A stretch of 64,000 nucleotides of DNA from Marinomonas ushuaiensis DSM 15871 (GTDB lineage Bacteria > Pseudomonadota > Gammaproteobacteria > Pseudomonadales > Marinomonadaceae). The notes under the pieces are model-generated. The model saw nothing but the letters and a program-made list of their open reading frames with translations, made no database searches and had not been told where the DNA came from. The stretch covers positions 62,001 through 126,000 of the forward strand of contig NZ_JAMB01000003.1 of assembly GCF_000521805.1 (NCBI RefSeq), given 5' to 3'. Made by a program: the position numbers and the translations under genes. The stretch's first letter is position 1. Each line of letters opens with the position of its first letter. Below, one piece after another: positions 8,200 to 19,199 of this stretch.

Positions 8200-9420
8200 A
8201 TGCCAAAAATTGCAAAAGAACTTACTGCCCTTGCTGTATCTAAGATAAAAAAAGAAGGTCGCCATGCTGTTGGCGGTGTCAGCGGTCTGTCTTTAAAGGT
8301 TGCTGGTAACTCCAGGAGCTGGGTGCTCAACATGCTCATGGGAACCAGGATAAACAAAGAAGGCAAAAAGGTTCCTAACCGTCTATTTCTTGGCTTGGGT
8401 AGTTATCCTGAAGTTACACTTTCTGAAGCGAGAGATAAAGCCAGAGAGCTTCGTAGTGAAATCAAAGCAGGTATCAACCCTATTGAAGCTAAGCAAGAAA
8501 GAAAAGCTGAGGCTATTCGAGAGCAAGGTAGAAACACCAGCTTTAGTGAGTGCGCTCAGTTAGTATTAAATATGAAGGAAAAAGAACTTAAGAATATAAA
8601 GCACATCGCCCAATGGCGATCTAGCTTAGAAAATTACGCTTTTCCAATAATTGGCCATCTAGCCGTTAATCAAATCAACAAAACACACATACTTGAAGTG
8701 CTTCAGCCCATATGGCTTGAGAAAAACGAAACAGCTAGTCGTTTACGAGGTCGTATCGAAACAATCCTAGACTACGCTAAAGCAAAAGAGTTTAGAGAAG
8801 GCGATAATCCAGCTGGTTGGAAAGGCATGCTAAAACCATTACTTCCAGAACCAAGTAAAATCCAAAAACGTAAACACCATGCCGCACTACCCTACGCTGA
8901 AATAAGTAATTTCATGAAAGAGCTATCTAAGCGCCCCGGCCTTTCAGCCAGGGCGCTTGAATTTTCAATTTTAACCGTTGCTCGTTCTGGTGAAGTTCGT
9001 GGTGCTACATGGAATGAAATAGATTTTGATAACAAGATATGGATCATCCCAGCAGAACGTATGAAAGCGAGAAAAGAACATCGTGTGCCACTTTCTTCTG
9101 GCGCAATGAAGATACTAAACGAGCTTCCTCGCATCGCTGGTGGCAATTTAGTCTTTCCTGGTCAACAAGGTAAGCAGATGTCAGACATGACGCTTACAGC
9201 GGTTCTCAAGCGCATGGATCGAAAAGACTTAACTCAGCATGGCTTCCGTTCAACATTTAGGGATTGGGCTGGTGAAACCACCAGCTTCCCTAGAGAAGTC
9301 ATTGAGCACGCCCTGGCGCATAAACTGAAAGACCAAGCCGAGGCAGCTTATCAACGTGGGGATTTATTACAGAAAAGAAGGTTGCTTATGGAGGATTGGA
9401 ATAAGGCTACAACAATATAG
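8200..9420 (+). CDS. P4-type tyrosine site-specific integrase
   Basis: Catalyses integration and excision of the island. The 406-residue protein has the N-terminal DUF4102 arm-binding domain (residues about 1-90), a SAM-like core-binding domain (about 105-185) and a C-terminal catalytic domain. The tyrosine-recombinase residues are the Arg in TVARSGEVRG, the HGFRSTFRDWA block (H-x-x-R), the His of EHALAH and the Tyr of AAYQRG. The start at 8200 has AAGGTG upstream. Reading inward from attL, it is the only plus-strand large gene of the left half of the island. Confidence 0.97.
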   Translation: MPKIAKELTALAVSKIKKEGRHAVGGVSGLSLKVAGNSRSWVLNMLMGTRINKEGKKVPNRLFLGLGSYPEVTLSEARDKARELRSEIKAGINPIEAKQERKAEAIREQGRNTSFSECAQLVLNMKEKELKNIKHIAQWRSSLENYAFPIIGHLAVNQINKTHILEVLQPIWLEKNETASRLRGRIETILDYAKAKEFREGDNPAGWKGMLKPLLPEPSKIQKRKHHAALPYAEISNFMKELSKRPGLSARALEFSILTVARSGEVRGATWNEIDFDNKIWIIPAERMKARKEHRVPLSSGAMKILNELPRIAGGNLVFPGQQGKQMSDMTLTAVLKRMDRKDLTQHGFRSTFRDWAGETTSFPREVIEHALAHKLKDQAEAAYQRGDLLQKRRLLMEDWNKATTI

Positions 9421-9452
9421 ATATAGGGAGAGTCTATAAACTCTCCCTATAT
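9421..9452. terminator. Hairpin between convergent integrase and druE
   Basis: ATATAGGGAGAGT (9421-9433) pairs perfectly with ACTCTCCCTATAT (9440-9452) around CTATAA, starting right after the integrase stop codon. The following T-tract is weak. Its place between two convergent genes suggests a bidirectional terminator. Confidence 0.7.
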
Positions 9453-9477
9453 CACTTTTCTAATACAGAATGTCAGT

Positions 9478-12400
9478 TTACTTTTCGTTTACTATAAATA
9501 TAGAAGTACCCTTGGTTCTGGATCGGATATTGATATTTTCAGAACATGATTTAATAGCTCTCGCTTGGCTCATTACACTAGCTTTAAAATCAAAGGTCTT
9601 GCTTGAGCGTGTCTCCCAACAACCAAGCCCTTCGTCTAAGTAAAGTTTTAGTATTTCACCTGAATCAAAGGTGATTTGCATAATACGGCTATGAGCTACC
9701 TCCGTCTTTCTAGATGAATCAAACCGTATCGACTTACCTGTAATATCTTCTAGAACGCATTTAACCGCTTGCTTTCTAGCCTCTAATGTATCCCAGTTAT
9801 CATTAAATGACTGAGCATTAGTATTATAAGCAAAATTCGCAGTCTCAATTTCGATTAGACTATATTGATTTATTTGCTCTGTCAGGCCATTCAGCAAGTT
9901 AAATAATAACGAGGCATGTAAAGGTGTCACCAAGTACCTATCCCTAAAATAGATCTCTTTAATCATGCCTTTTTCGAACAAATTAGATTTTATTCTACGA
10001 TTAATAGCATGCCAAAACTTTTCAGGAAATTGCTTAATACTACCATCACAGTCATTTTTCAGAATGAGATGAGTTGTGTCTGGAACATTCCAGTCTGACA
10101 TATCAATTTTCTTTAACGCTACTGCTTTTTCAGTATTAGAAAATATCACAACCCCATTACTCGCATGCCAATCTTTACTGGGGCAATTTACTCCCAACTC
10201 AGTATTAGCAATGGTTATCGTTTTATTCTTACATTCAAACTGAGCTACTATTTCATGCTTATCAGGTTTACCTGTGAAGAATTCAAAACCCTGTATATTT
10301 AAACGGTAAATCACTTCTTTTAGCTGATCATTTAATGCATTTTCTGGGACAACCAAATTAACCTGGCAATTATCTTCATACATATATCGCAACAAGATAT
10401 TTTTAAACTCCAGCGCATTCAAATCCCAATCAGTGACATTATCACTTAGCCACAAATTTATGCTGGATAAACCTCTATCCATATAGGTTTTAATAAACTC
10501 ACCAATGGAACTGTGGTAATACTGCCCATCATTAAGCAAATTAAGCACTTCAGAACTACCATTATGATTCAGAAAATCAGCGCCTAACCATTCCAGCGCT
10601 TTCATCCGGTCAAGCTTATCGACATCGTGGCGAGAGTCAGACTCCAACAGGCAATCGTTACAGCAAGCCTCACACTTCTCGCAAATTAACTTACTTGCCA
10701 TCATTTCTAATAAAGTTTGAATTCTTTCTGGTGCTGATGTAGCAAACCCTGCGCCACCACTAATCGCATCATATAGCTGAATAACCGTCGCAGTATTCGT
10801 TTCATCTACAATTGCTGGACGTGTCGCATAGCCAAGCTCTCCTGTTGAAATCCCCAATTTCTCAGCTAATGCAGAACGTAAAGCAACCGCCAACGTGGTT
10901 GCAATAATACGGCCGTCTTTATCTTCCGCTATATACTCCTGAGTCACAGGGTGTCTTAACACCAACTCAAATACATCGGTGTTAGTATGATAGCCAAGGT
11001 GTATACCTTCTTGAATGGTCGCTTCCCCATGACAGTAACTATCACTTTCAGTCTCTTTACTCTGTCTGTTTGGCACAAGTGGATGATGTCTCACACCTGT
11101 ATTAAACGTGGATGGTGGATTACCATCTTTATCTAATGAAGCCGCGCGACCACATGACAAACAAAGCGCATAACCTTTACCGCTAACGCCAGATGAATGA
11201 TAAAATATTGTACCATCTACATCCGCCGTCATATGTCCCATAGCAGGGTTTGGCAATGCATGTTTTTCGCCTCGTGTAGACAGCCAAGCTGGCTCAATTG
11301 GCACATAACTTTGGACAGAAATATCATTATTTGGTTCTGCATAGAACTCACTCACAAAACCTGTTGGCTGCAATACTTTTCGTGTATTCGCAGACTTAAT
11401 AGGTTTTGCACATGTGCTGTTACTACATACTAAGTTTTTAGATGCTTGTGTTACCCCTTTCTCATAACCCGTTTGACCACAGTGACCACATCGCCAAGCC
11501 ATATCAAACTGCTGCGCTTCCTTAATATCAGTATCCACCATATTGTGCCAACTCAAAGATACACCGCCTGACTTGAAAACGCGGCCATCTAATACTAATT
11601 CAGTACCGGGTGCATATTCCTTGATAGCAACTGCCAAATTACGGCTAGGTAACCCCCTTACTCTCGCAAGATTATCTTCTCGTCTTTCTTGAGATGTTTT
11701 GCCTTTCCCTCTGTTCTTACTACGTTTAAAGTCGACAATATTATTATTATCAAAGGTCACTACATCTGTAGGGAAACCATAACCAGGTAAAAATGCTTTA
11801 GCTGCTAATTCTTTTAGTAAATACTCATTACACAAGCGTTTTACTTCAATTTCTATACGATAGGAAAACGGACTCCCTTTCTCCGCACTCACTTGTTCAG
11901 TTATTAAGTATTCGTGATCTTTTTGCCATTTCTGCATGTGTACTTCTATTGCTTTAGCTGTATTTTCTCGTAACTTAGAGGCTGGCAATTCAGATAAATC
12001 AGTACCTTTACTTATCCCCAGTATCGCCTTATTGACTCTATTTGACCCAGCTTTAAGCCAAAGGATAAAACGAGAACAGATAGAGTCTTGACCACTAAAA
12101 AACCACTCAAGTTTAAGAGATGTTTTATCTGTGCTGGTATCTCCAACTTCCTCTTTGAGGTATATCGATAACAAGATAGCATTCACATGCCTCTGAACTA
12201 AACGAGGTGAATTAAATGCCACATAAGGAGCTGCAATATCTGTCTCAAAAGCCCACTTAGGTTTGGAAAATACCTGCTGATCATGAGGGTTTGACTTACA
12301 TAAGGTATAAGAGATAGCACGGGACTCTTTACTCCTACCCGCTCGGCCTGCTCGTTGTAAATAATTAGCAGGATGAGGTGGTACATTGTTCATGACAACA

Positions 12401-15400
12401 GCAGATATACCGCCAATATCGACCCCCATTTCCATAGTGGTTGAGCAATTTAATACATTAATTTGACCTTTTTTAAACATATCCTCATATTTACTTAAAG
12501 CACTTGATGATTGCTGTGCTGAGTGTTCTGCAGTACGATAATAAAAACCACCTTCTACAGCTCTGTCATTGATATCCGTCCAAAGGTTTTGTGACCTTAG
12601 AACCTGAATGTTTTCATCTTCTGAAACAGAGTCACGAATAGTGTCAATACCTTCATCATAATCTTTCTGAGATAAATCAAAATCACTCAGGAGAGGGTAA
12701 CTTACCTCCTCACATATAATATTATGACCATCTATTTTTCTAGGTAAATAAGGAGTGAGATTTTTAAAACAAGTATCAAATAATTTATGTGTTATAGGAC
12801 ATATATAAACTTTATTCGTTAGGGAAAATGTCATCTCATGTCGTCTAAGATGAAAACGATTTCCATCATGGCTTAACACTTTAGATGTTTGGGTTAAATC
12901 CAACCAAGCTTGCTTTAACCAAGCATTGATCAATTCTACATGGAGCAAGTGCTGAAGATCTAAACCAGCACCAAGCATTAATAATTTAACTAAACGACCT
13001 TGAGCGCCTTTTCGATTAACTTGGGGCCACTTTTTAACACGCATTTCATTCGCTTCTTCCGAAGAAGGTATAATCAATTCTTTAGATGAAAAGCGTTGAC
13101 CTATCCATTTTTTCCAACCGTCATCCTCAAGCTTGACATAAGAGTTTTCTCTGACAAAAAAGTCTAAACTGACTTTTAGAAAATCTATCCAGTCATTTAA
13201 ATCAAGGCCATATTGCTCCCAATATTCTGGCACTTTCTTTATGCGACTTAAGCCTTGGTAACCCACTTTAACTAAACCTTGGGTTTCAGAACTATTTTGT
13301 CGTTTCGGGCGCCTTGAAAACTCCCTAAATAACATCATATCTGCCAACTTATATGCGCCATCTGTTTGATCAAAAATTTCAGGTGACAGTTGTTTATTGG
13401 AGATCAAAATACTGCCTTTAAAATCACTTAGACCGGCTAACTCTTGCGCCATTTCAGACCAAGATAACTCAATCGGTTTTAATGATTTTACACCCGATTT
13501 TAGGCTTAATGCTTTTTGCTCTAGATCTTCAGCATTGCTAATAGCACCTAGGTTTCTTAGGATTTTTGCTTGCTCTAATAGCGCTTCAGGTGTCACATCA
13601 TCATTTAGAACATCTTCAATTGGTTGTTTATTTTGCGCCTGCTTTAGCGACTCTAATACAGCCCCGCGTAATTTTGAACGCTCGGCTTCTTGCTGCATTT
13701 TTACCGCTAACCTTGCTGTCCCTTGCCGACTATCTGTAAAAGTAATCAAGCGACGACCACGTCCAGGTAGACTTAAGCGCCCAATATTTTTAGTTTTATC
13801 ATCCTTATCTATTTCAAAATCAGGGCAATATTCTAAAACGGTTGGCACCACGCTAGTCACATAAAAAGGGGCTGACAAAAGAGCTCGTTTAAAAGGCAAC
13901 CCACCATGATGAGGCTGATAACCACAAGCAGAACAACACATCACCTTTGGATCTGCTTGAGCTAAGATATAACCCTCTTTTTGATGAACTTGATTACCTT
14001 CTTTATCTAACCCTATAAGATTAAAAGACTCGCTCTTTGTATAACAACTCGCATAAATATCTGGCAGAACCGATTTACCCTCTAAATGTACAGGGGCTTT
14101 TTGCTCTTCATCTTCATCTTCATCTAACTCATCATTTTCTAAAGCAAACTCATTATGTGTACGGGTATTCCATTGAATGATTTTTCCTCCTTTATTTTCA
14201 CCTAATAAATGAGGTTCATTGCATTCAAGGCATGAAGATAGCTCAAGCACAGGGGCTTGGCATTCACAGCGACTTCTTTGTGTCGCGTAGACCATACCAA
14301 AAGGCCAGTTTGTGGCTAAATGGGTATCTTTTTTTGCAGGACAATGGCTATCCACACAAGCCCACAAACCTTGTGTCATCCGTTGAAAAAAATGTGCTCT
14401 AAGCTTCAAAAAAGCCTGACTATCAAACTTAGTATCCTTTACTGTTCCTGTAAGAATGTCTATCCATCGCAATAATATTTTCTGCTCGATTGGCTCTTGA
14501 TTTAACATCTTACCCATAGCCCTAGCTATGTCATTAAGCGTCATAGGACCTTGGCTATTTGCTGTCATAACAGATCGCAATGCTTTCGCTATGGGTGACA
14601 TTTCAAGTGCGCTAAAGCGTGCTAAAGATACCTTTTCATCATATTCTTTGTCACTGGGGTCTAGATCAGCAGGGATACTCTCTATTGCTTCTAATGACTG
14701 AGAAAGGTTAGCTGTATCATTTATCTCAGGGATAATACGTTGACCACCGATCACCTCTATTTGATCTATGCCCACACCAGCAATATTTGATAAGAAAGTT
14801 TTTAATTGTTTCTCGGCATCTTTATTCGCTATCGTCGCTGATGTAGCGACAAAGCGAACATTCTTGGCTTCAACACCAAAAGCATATATCACCCGACGCA
14901 ACTGTAGCGCGAGCTCAGCCGCTTGAGAGCCCATATAACTATGAGCTTCATCCAATATAATCCAGCGTAATGATTGAGCTTGTCTTGAGGCTTCAATAAT
15001 CGGAGAGTCAATCTGTCTGATCAACATATATTCCAACATAGTGCCATTAGTCACCAGCAATGGCGCAGGCTCTTTACGCATTAATTCGCGGGATAGAATC
15101 TGGTTCTTACACTTCTTTTGTGCCTGATAAACCTTAGCCTCATCATTAGGAGTGTTACCGTTATAAAGGCAATAACGTATTTTATCTCCAAAGGCTTGAG
15201 TCCATGCATCAAGACGCTCCTCTTGAGAGTTGATTAGCGCATTAAGCGGATAAAGAAATAACGCTCTGACACCTACTAAAGGAGCTTTTGTCTCTTTTTG
15301 CTCTCGACATAAATCATTCAATACAGGCACCATAAAGCACTCAGTCTTACCAGAACCAGTACCTGAAGTAACAATAACGGATTTTTTCTCTTCTTCTATT

Positions 15401-15771
15401 AAGTATTGCCACGCTTTAAGCTGATGAGCGTAGGGCTGGAACTCCTTACCAAAGCGATATTTATTTTTTTTAAACTGCTGTTTGTCACTATCATTACGAT
15501 TCATAATCTGTTTTTGATCAAGCGAATTAACCAATTCATGACTTAATAAGCTACCTTCTAAATCTGACATTAAAGGTTCCGCTTTTTCCCAACCAAACAT
15601 ATGTTCGAACACAGGGTCCGCTAAAAAGGCATCACCTTGACCTGCAGTTACTGACATCTGTTCAGATAAGTGATTTCTTAAAGACGGATTAGTTATCGAT
15701 AAAATACTTAAACTAGATTCTTTCGCACGGCTAATTGCTTGAGTGACTAATGATGAAAAATAGGGTCTCAT
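9478..15771 (-). CDS. druE: Druantia-type giant helicase DruE (DEAD/DEAH, DUF1998)
   Basis: A 2097-residue superfamily 2 helicase. The Q-like region (YAHQLKAWQYL) is followed by Walker A TSGTGSGKT at residues 135-143, DEAH at 274-277 (IILDEAHSYMGSQ), the SAT motif (FVATSATIANKD) and the second RecA domain with TTMEMGVDIGG and QRAGRAGRS. A cysteine-rich DUF1998 module is near the C-terminal third (ISGGAGFA, then CEKCEACCNDCL). Size, domain order and coupling to a gene of about 1100 residues match Druantia type III as I know it (DruH plus DruE). It overlaps druH by 4 bp (ATGA). DUF1998 helicases also occur in DISARM (DrmA) and as MrfA, but no DISARM partner is nearby. Confidence 0.83.
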   Translation of the reverse strand: MRPYFSSLVTQAISRAKESSLSILSITNPSLRNHLSEQMSVTAGQGDAFLADPVFEHMFGWEKAEPLMSDLEGSLLSHELVNSLDQKQIMNRNDSDKQQFKKNKYRFGKEFQPYAHQLKAWQYLIEEEKKSVIVTSGTGSGKTECFMVPVLNDLCREQKETKAPLVGVRALFLYPLNALINSQEERLDAWTQAFGDKIRYCLYNGNTPNDEAKVYQAQKKCKNQILSRELMRKEPAPLLVTNGTMLEYMLIRQIDSPIIEASRQAQSLRWIILDEAHSYMGSQAAELALQLRRVIYAFGVEAKNVRFVATSATIANKDAEKQLKTFLSNIAGVGIDQIEVIGGQRIIPEINDTANLSQSLEAIESIPADLDPSDKEYDEKVSLARFSALEMSPIAKALRSVMTANSQGPMTLNDIARAMGKMLNQEPIEQKILLRWIDILTGTVKDTKFDSQAFLKLRAHFFQRMTQGLWACVDSHCPAKKDTHLATNWPFGMVYATQRSRCECQAPVLELSSCLECNEPHLLGENKGGKIIQWNTRTHNEFALENDELDEDEDEEQKAPVHLEGKSVLPDIYASCYTKSESFNLIGLDKEGNQVHQKEGYILAQADPKVMCCSACGYQPHHGGLPFKRALLSAPFYVTSVVPTVLEYCPDFEIDKDDKTKNIGRLSLPGRGRRLITFTDSRQGTARLAVKMQQEAERSKLRGAVLESLKQAQNKQPIEDVLNDDVTPEALLEQAKILRNLGAISNAEDLEQKALSLKSGVKSLKPIELSWSEMAQELAGLSDFKGSILISNKQLSPEIFDQTDGAYKLADMMLFREFSRRPKRQNSSETQGLVKVGYQGLSRIKKVPEYWEQYGLDLNDWIDFLKVSLDFFVRENSYVKLEDDGWKKWIGQRFSSKELIIPSSEEANEMRVKKWPQVNRKGAQGRLVKLLMLGAGLDLQHLLHVELINAWLKQAWLDLTQTSKVLSHDGNRFHLRRHEMTFSLTNKVYICPITHKLFDTCFKNLTPYLPRKIDGHNIICEEVSYPLLSDFDLSQKDYDEGIDTIRDSVSEDENIQVLRSQNLWTDINDRAVEGGFYYRTAEHSAQQSSSALSKYEDMFKKGQINVLNCSTTMEMGVDIGGISAVVMNNVPPHPANYLQRAGRAGRSKESRAISYTLCKSNPHDQQVFSKPKWAFETDIAAPYVAFNSPRLVQRHVNAILLSIYLKEEVGDTSTDKTSLKLEWFFSGQDSICSRFILWLKAGSNRVNKAILGISKGTDLSELPASKLRENTAKAIEVHMQKWQKDHEYLITEQVSAEKGSPFSYRIEIEVKRLCNEYLLKELAAKAFLPGYGFPTDVVTFDNNNIVDFKRSKNRGKGKTSQERREDNLARVRGLPSRNLAVAIKEYAPGTELVLDGRVFKSGGVSLSWHNMVDTDIKEAQQFDMAWRCGHCGQTGYEKGVTQASKNLVCSNSTCAKPIKSANTRKVLQPTGFVSEFYAEPNNDISVQSYVPIEPAWLSTRGEKHALPNPAMGHMTADVDGTIFYHSSGVSGKGYALCLSCGRAASLDKDGNPPSTFNTGVRHHPLVPNRQSKETESDSYCHGEATIQEGIHLGYHTNTDVFELVLRHPVTQEYIAEDKDGRIIATTLAVALRSALAEKLGISTGELGYATRPAIVDETNTATVIQLYDAISGGAGFATSAPERIQTLLEMMASKLICEKCEACCNDCLLESDSRHDVDKLDRMKALEWLGADFLNHNGSSEVLNLLNDGQYYHSSIGEFIKTYMDRGLSSINLWLSDNVTDWDLNALEFKNILLRYMYEDNCQVNLVVPENALNDQLKEVIYRLNIQGFEFFTGKPDKHEIVAQFECKNKTITIANTELGVNCPSKDWHASNGVVIFSNTEKAVALKKIDMSDWNVPDTTHLILKNDCDGSIKQFPEKFWHAINRRIKSNLFEKGMIKEIYFRDRYLVTPLHASLLFNLLNGLTEQINQYSLIEIETANFAYNTNAQSFNDNWDTLEARKQAVKCVLEDITGKSIRFDSSRKTEVAHSRIMQITFDSGEILKLYLDEGLGCWETRSSKTFDFKASVMSQARAIKSCSENINIRSRTKGTSIFIVNEK

Positions 15772-18700
15772 TTAATGTCCTTATTTAAAAATTGAAATAC
15801 TGCAAATTGATACATGGGCTTAAACCAATCCATGTCGAAGTCTCGAATAGTGCGAAGATGAAAAGCTTTTGTTGCATCTAATTTATTATTTACTCTGTTA
15901 TTTTTATTAAAAAGCGCCTCTGAATCCAACTTACCAGCCGCTACCGCCGCTGCATAAATAGGTAATAAAACAACCGCTTGATGATGTCTATGAAAAGTAT
16001 GAATAGAAAGATTGAAATTCGAATCAAAATTAAACCAACGCCTTAATTCTTGGTCATATTTTTCTGGCCATTTTGCATCCAGATGCTGCTGTAACAGCTT
16101 TTGATACCAACTATCCTCATTATCAATAATCAAACCTTGCATTATTTGAGTAGGAAACGCTTGGGGTTTACTACCATCCTTCAAATACGCTTGATAGGCC
16201 CCTTCATAAACCCCTATTTGAGTACAGATTCTATCAATTAACCCCCCTATCACCTGAGTAACTACAGCCTCAGGTAACTTAGCCTCTAAAAGGTCTGATT
16301 TATAATGTTCAATGGCATATCGCCAATCTTCTATTCCGATTAACTCCCAAACAATCGGGTACTCTTTTTCTAATCGAGCGATTAAGCCAGCATCCGCATC
16401 AAACTTTAAAATTGCTAAACATAATGCTTTAGGTTGTTTAACTAACTCCCCCCAAGCTTGAAACGTCGTAAGCGGTAAATGGTAAAATTGTTTTTTAAGC
16501 GTAATAAAATATTGCCAACTTGAATGGCTCGGCTTATCCGCCATGCAAGCAATAATTGGGGTGAATGCATCAGGGCAAAATTGAGGATGATAAGCCATCA
16601 CTGCTTGAGAAATATGTTTTAACACTTGCCCAACATCAAACTTCTGTGGTCGACCTAAAATAAATTTAGGTCTAAAGCTAATTTTAGACCCAGCTTGCGG
16701 GATCACTAACCAAGGGCCAGTATCCTCTAATTGTCTTGGTAGCTCGTAATCCCCTGTTGCAGCATTTTCACTGCGTCGACTATCAAGTAGATAAGCTCTT
16801 TCTTCGGGCGCGGCCAACTTAAATAGTTGAGGCTTAATCTTTGATGAATCAAAGCCAGAGCCTTCTTGTAAACAAATAAGATTACGCGCTCTGTCGTGAT
16901 CAAGTACCGCCTCATATCGCTTAACGATAATATCCAAATTTTTTGCTGGCCCACGCACTGTCACTAGAACTTCACTATCTAGCTCGGGTTTAAGTGACAT
17001 GAGTTCTTGTATGTATTCTTTTAAAGCATATAGAGAAATGACCTTAGGCTCATTTTCCACCCGATAACGCCATTGGAAAGTTGGTGTATTGGCATAATTC
17101 ACCTGATAGTCTTTAAGGCTTATTTCTAGCTCAAAGTAATTTGACTGTCCTGCATCTGAAAAAAGGTGTAAACGACTACCCAATAGGGCATCTAAACTAA
17201 TTTGGCGCTTAAGCACTTGCCCTTCTTTGTCATATGCAACCGCCCCCTTTGAAGGAAAAGGTAGGGTTAAAACAATCGGATCACTGGCCAAATTAACAAA
17301 CACGACTAACTTAAAGTAATCTGGCGGTATGCCCTCTCCCTTCAAGTGAATATGTTGGGTGTTCGCTTCACTCTTATCTCTTCTAACTTCAGTCACGCCT
17401 TTTATTTGATAACAGCACAAACTCCTGGTTTTAAGTGTCACTATGCCTTCATTCGGTTTATCGGCTGAGGTTAAACTCAGTTCAAAATCTTGCGGTAAAA
17501 CCCCCACTCTTTTGCGTAATAATGTTTGGTTTTTGGCATTGCGATAGGATAAGGATTGGCGGCCATAATTTTCTGCCAACGAAAGGTTGTTTTGGGCCTG
17601 TCCATTTAGAAATAAATTTAAACTTTCTCTTTGTTCAAATGGCACATTGGTTGCCCACTGATAACTGGGAATACCAACAAATACATGGGAAGGCTCACTT
17701 GACCATTCTAGAAACTTCCCTTGCAAAGATAACTGATCACCCGTGTCATTAGGTGCATTAGTTTCAATAGTAAAACATTCCTTAGTCTCATTCTCAAAAC
17801 ACACCTTACCTTGGCATTTTACTAGACTAAGCCCTAAGTACTGCCCTTCTTGGATCATACTAGGTTCAACATCATTTGAATTCTTATCCAAACTATTAAG
17901 ATCATTTAAATGTGTGTCGACAACATTCGTTACTTGGCAGTTTTCTGGTAATAACAACCACACATTAGGCGTTTTAACCTTAAAGCTGGCTTGGCCTGCG
18001 TATATCAGCATGTCATTTTTTTGGATAAAACCAACTGGGACCTGTCCGATTTCTAGCCAGGAATAAGGGATAAGCATTTTGGCTAATTGCTGACCTGCTT
18101 GCATCGCCACTAAATAGAGGTTTTTGTCTGTATTTTGACGCGTTACCTGAAACTTCTCCAAGCGCATTTTTAAACGCGTATGCAAACCTTCAAAATGACC
18201 ATGAAAGACCCCTGCATTAGCAAGGCAGACATCCCCCTCATATACAGCCAACTCAATACGTGCACTGTTGACGTCCTCTTTTGAAAAGCCAAACGTCAGG
18301 TTTGTGGGTAAAGTAACTTCACTTTTAATTACATCAGATTGCAAAAACAGGAAATGCTTTGCCTGTAACTCTCCTCTTTTAATACCTTGTTTTTTAACTT
18401 CTTTGGTGGCACTAGTTAATAAGTTATTTAAAAAATCAGAACCTATCTGGTCATCTAACGGTAATGGGAATTGAGAGCGCCAATGACCATTAACTTGATC
18501 TAAATGCTTAGCTGGGTCTTCTTTGTTTTCTAGCTCAAACACATCCACCATAGACAAGAGTTTATCTGCCATATCGCCAATCAACTTAATCGAGGTATTT
18601 TCCTTAAAAGCCTGTGGCAATTTATTAACACATTCCTCCACCAGCTCATGGGTTGTCTTTCCTAACAAAGTCGCATGTTGATAGCGACTCAGTACTTGTT

Positions 18701-19199
18701 TGAATAGTTTTTGAAAATGATTGTTTTTATCAATCAGTAATTTGAAAGGTAAGCCCCCTTCGCTGAATACTGAGCCTAAATAGTTATTGTGCTCACTTTG
18801 ATACTGTAAAACAGACCTTTGCCAATAATCACTTAATCCTTTCTCTACGATATTTTTGACATCTACTGGGTTTAATTGAAAACTTAAGCTTTGCCAAATT
18901 GGCTGCCAGCTCCATTGGTTTGTATATTCACGGCGAAACCATTCTGAGCAAAATAAAACAAACGCAGCGCTCCAGTCAGGGCACAAGTCTCCAAACGAAT
19001 TTTGGGCATCAGCTTTGCTAACGCAACACTTTAAACTTAAGTACTCATCAGCACTTACCTGATATTGATATAATGGTTTTCCTGTTACACCTGATAAAGC
19101 TCGCTTTATAAAAAACTGCTTCAGCCATAATTTAGGCTTTATAATATCTACTTTAACAGCCACATTAATTTGTGAAAGACCGTTTGTTACATCACCCAT
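15768..19199 (-). CDS. druH: Druantia type III protein DruH-like
   Basis: A 1143-residue cytoplasmic-looking protein with no catalytic motif I can recognise. Its identity is inferred from partnership: it is the gene immediately upstream of, and translationally coupled to, the giant DUF1998 helicase, and its length fits the DruH of two-gene Druantia type III systems. The N-terminal part includes a YQYQVSADEYLSL segment and the middle is rich in beta-strand-like stretches. Its role in defence is not known; by context it would act with DruE against phage DNA. A GGGACTT sequence precedes the ATG at 19199. The 190 bp upstream hold no obvious terminator. Confidence 0.68.
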   Translation of the reverse strand: MGDVTNGLSQINVAVKVDIIKPKLWLKQFFIKRALSGVTGKPLYQYQVSADEYLSLKCCVSKADAQNSFGDLCPDWSAAFVLFCSEWFRREYTNQWSWQPIWQSLSFQLNPVDVKNIVEKGLSDYWQRSVLQYQSEHNNYLGSVFSEGGLPFKLLIDKNNHFQKLFKQVLSRYQHATLLGKTTHELVEECVNKLPQAFKENTSIKLIGDMADKLLSMVDVFELENKEDPAKHLDQVNGHWRSQFPLPLDDQIGSDFLNNLLTSATKEVKKQGIKRGELQAKHFLFLQSDVIKSEVTLPTNLTFGFSKEDVNSARIELAVYEGDVCLANAGVFHGHFEGLHTRLKMRLEKFQVTRQNTDKNLYLVAMQAGQQLAKMLIPYSWLEIGQVPVGFIQKNDMLIYAGQASFKVKTPNVWLLLPENCQVTNVVDTHLNDLNSLDKNSNDVEPSMIQEGQYLGLSLVKCQGKVCFENETKECFTIETNAPNDTGDQLSLQGKFLEWSSEPSHVFVGIPSYQWATNVPFEQRESLNLFLNGQAQNNLSLAENYGRQSLSYRNAKNQTLLRKRVGVLPQDFELSLTSADKPNEGIVTLKTRSLCCYQIKGVTEVRRDKSEANTQHIHLKGEGIPPDYFKLVVFVNLASDPIVLTLPFPSKGAVAYDKEGQVLKRQISLDALLGSRLHLFSDAGQSNYFELEISLKDYQVNYANTPTFQWRYRVENEPKVISLYALKEYIQELMSLKPELDSEVLVTVRGPAKNLDIIVKRYEAVLDHDRARNLICLQEGSGFDSSKIKPQLFKLAAPEERAYLLDSRRSENAATGDYELPRQLEDTGPWLVIPQAGSKISFRPKFILGRPQKFDVGQVLKHISQAVMAYHPQFCPDAFTPIIACMADKPSHSSWQYFITLKKQFYHLPLTTFQAWGELVKQPKALCLAILKFDADAGLIARLEKEYPIVWELIGIEDWRYAIEHYKSDLLEAKLPEAVVTQVIGGLIDRICTQIGVYEGAYQAYLKDGSKPQAFPTQIMQGLIIDNEDSWYQKLLQQHLDAKWPEKYDQELRRWFNFDSNFNLSIHTFHRHHQAVVLLPIYAAAVAAGKLDSEALFNKNNRVNNKLDATKAFHLRTIRDFDMDWFKPMYQFAVFQFLNKDIK

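Noticed and set aside
13397..13864. 155-residue plus-strand frame inside druE
   Set aside because: Antisense shadow of the real helicase gene, with no ribosome-binding site and Ser/Arg-rich composition typical of opposite-strand frames.
9478..19199. DISARM or BREX system
   Set aside because: The DUF1998 helicase could suggest DrmA, but no DrmB, DrmC or DISARM methylase is adjacent, and there is no PglZ or BrxC for BREX. The partner size fits Druantia III better.
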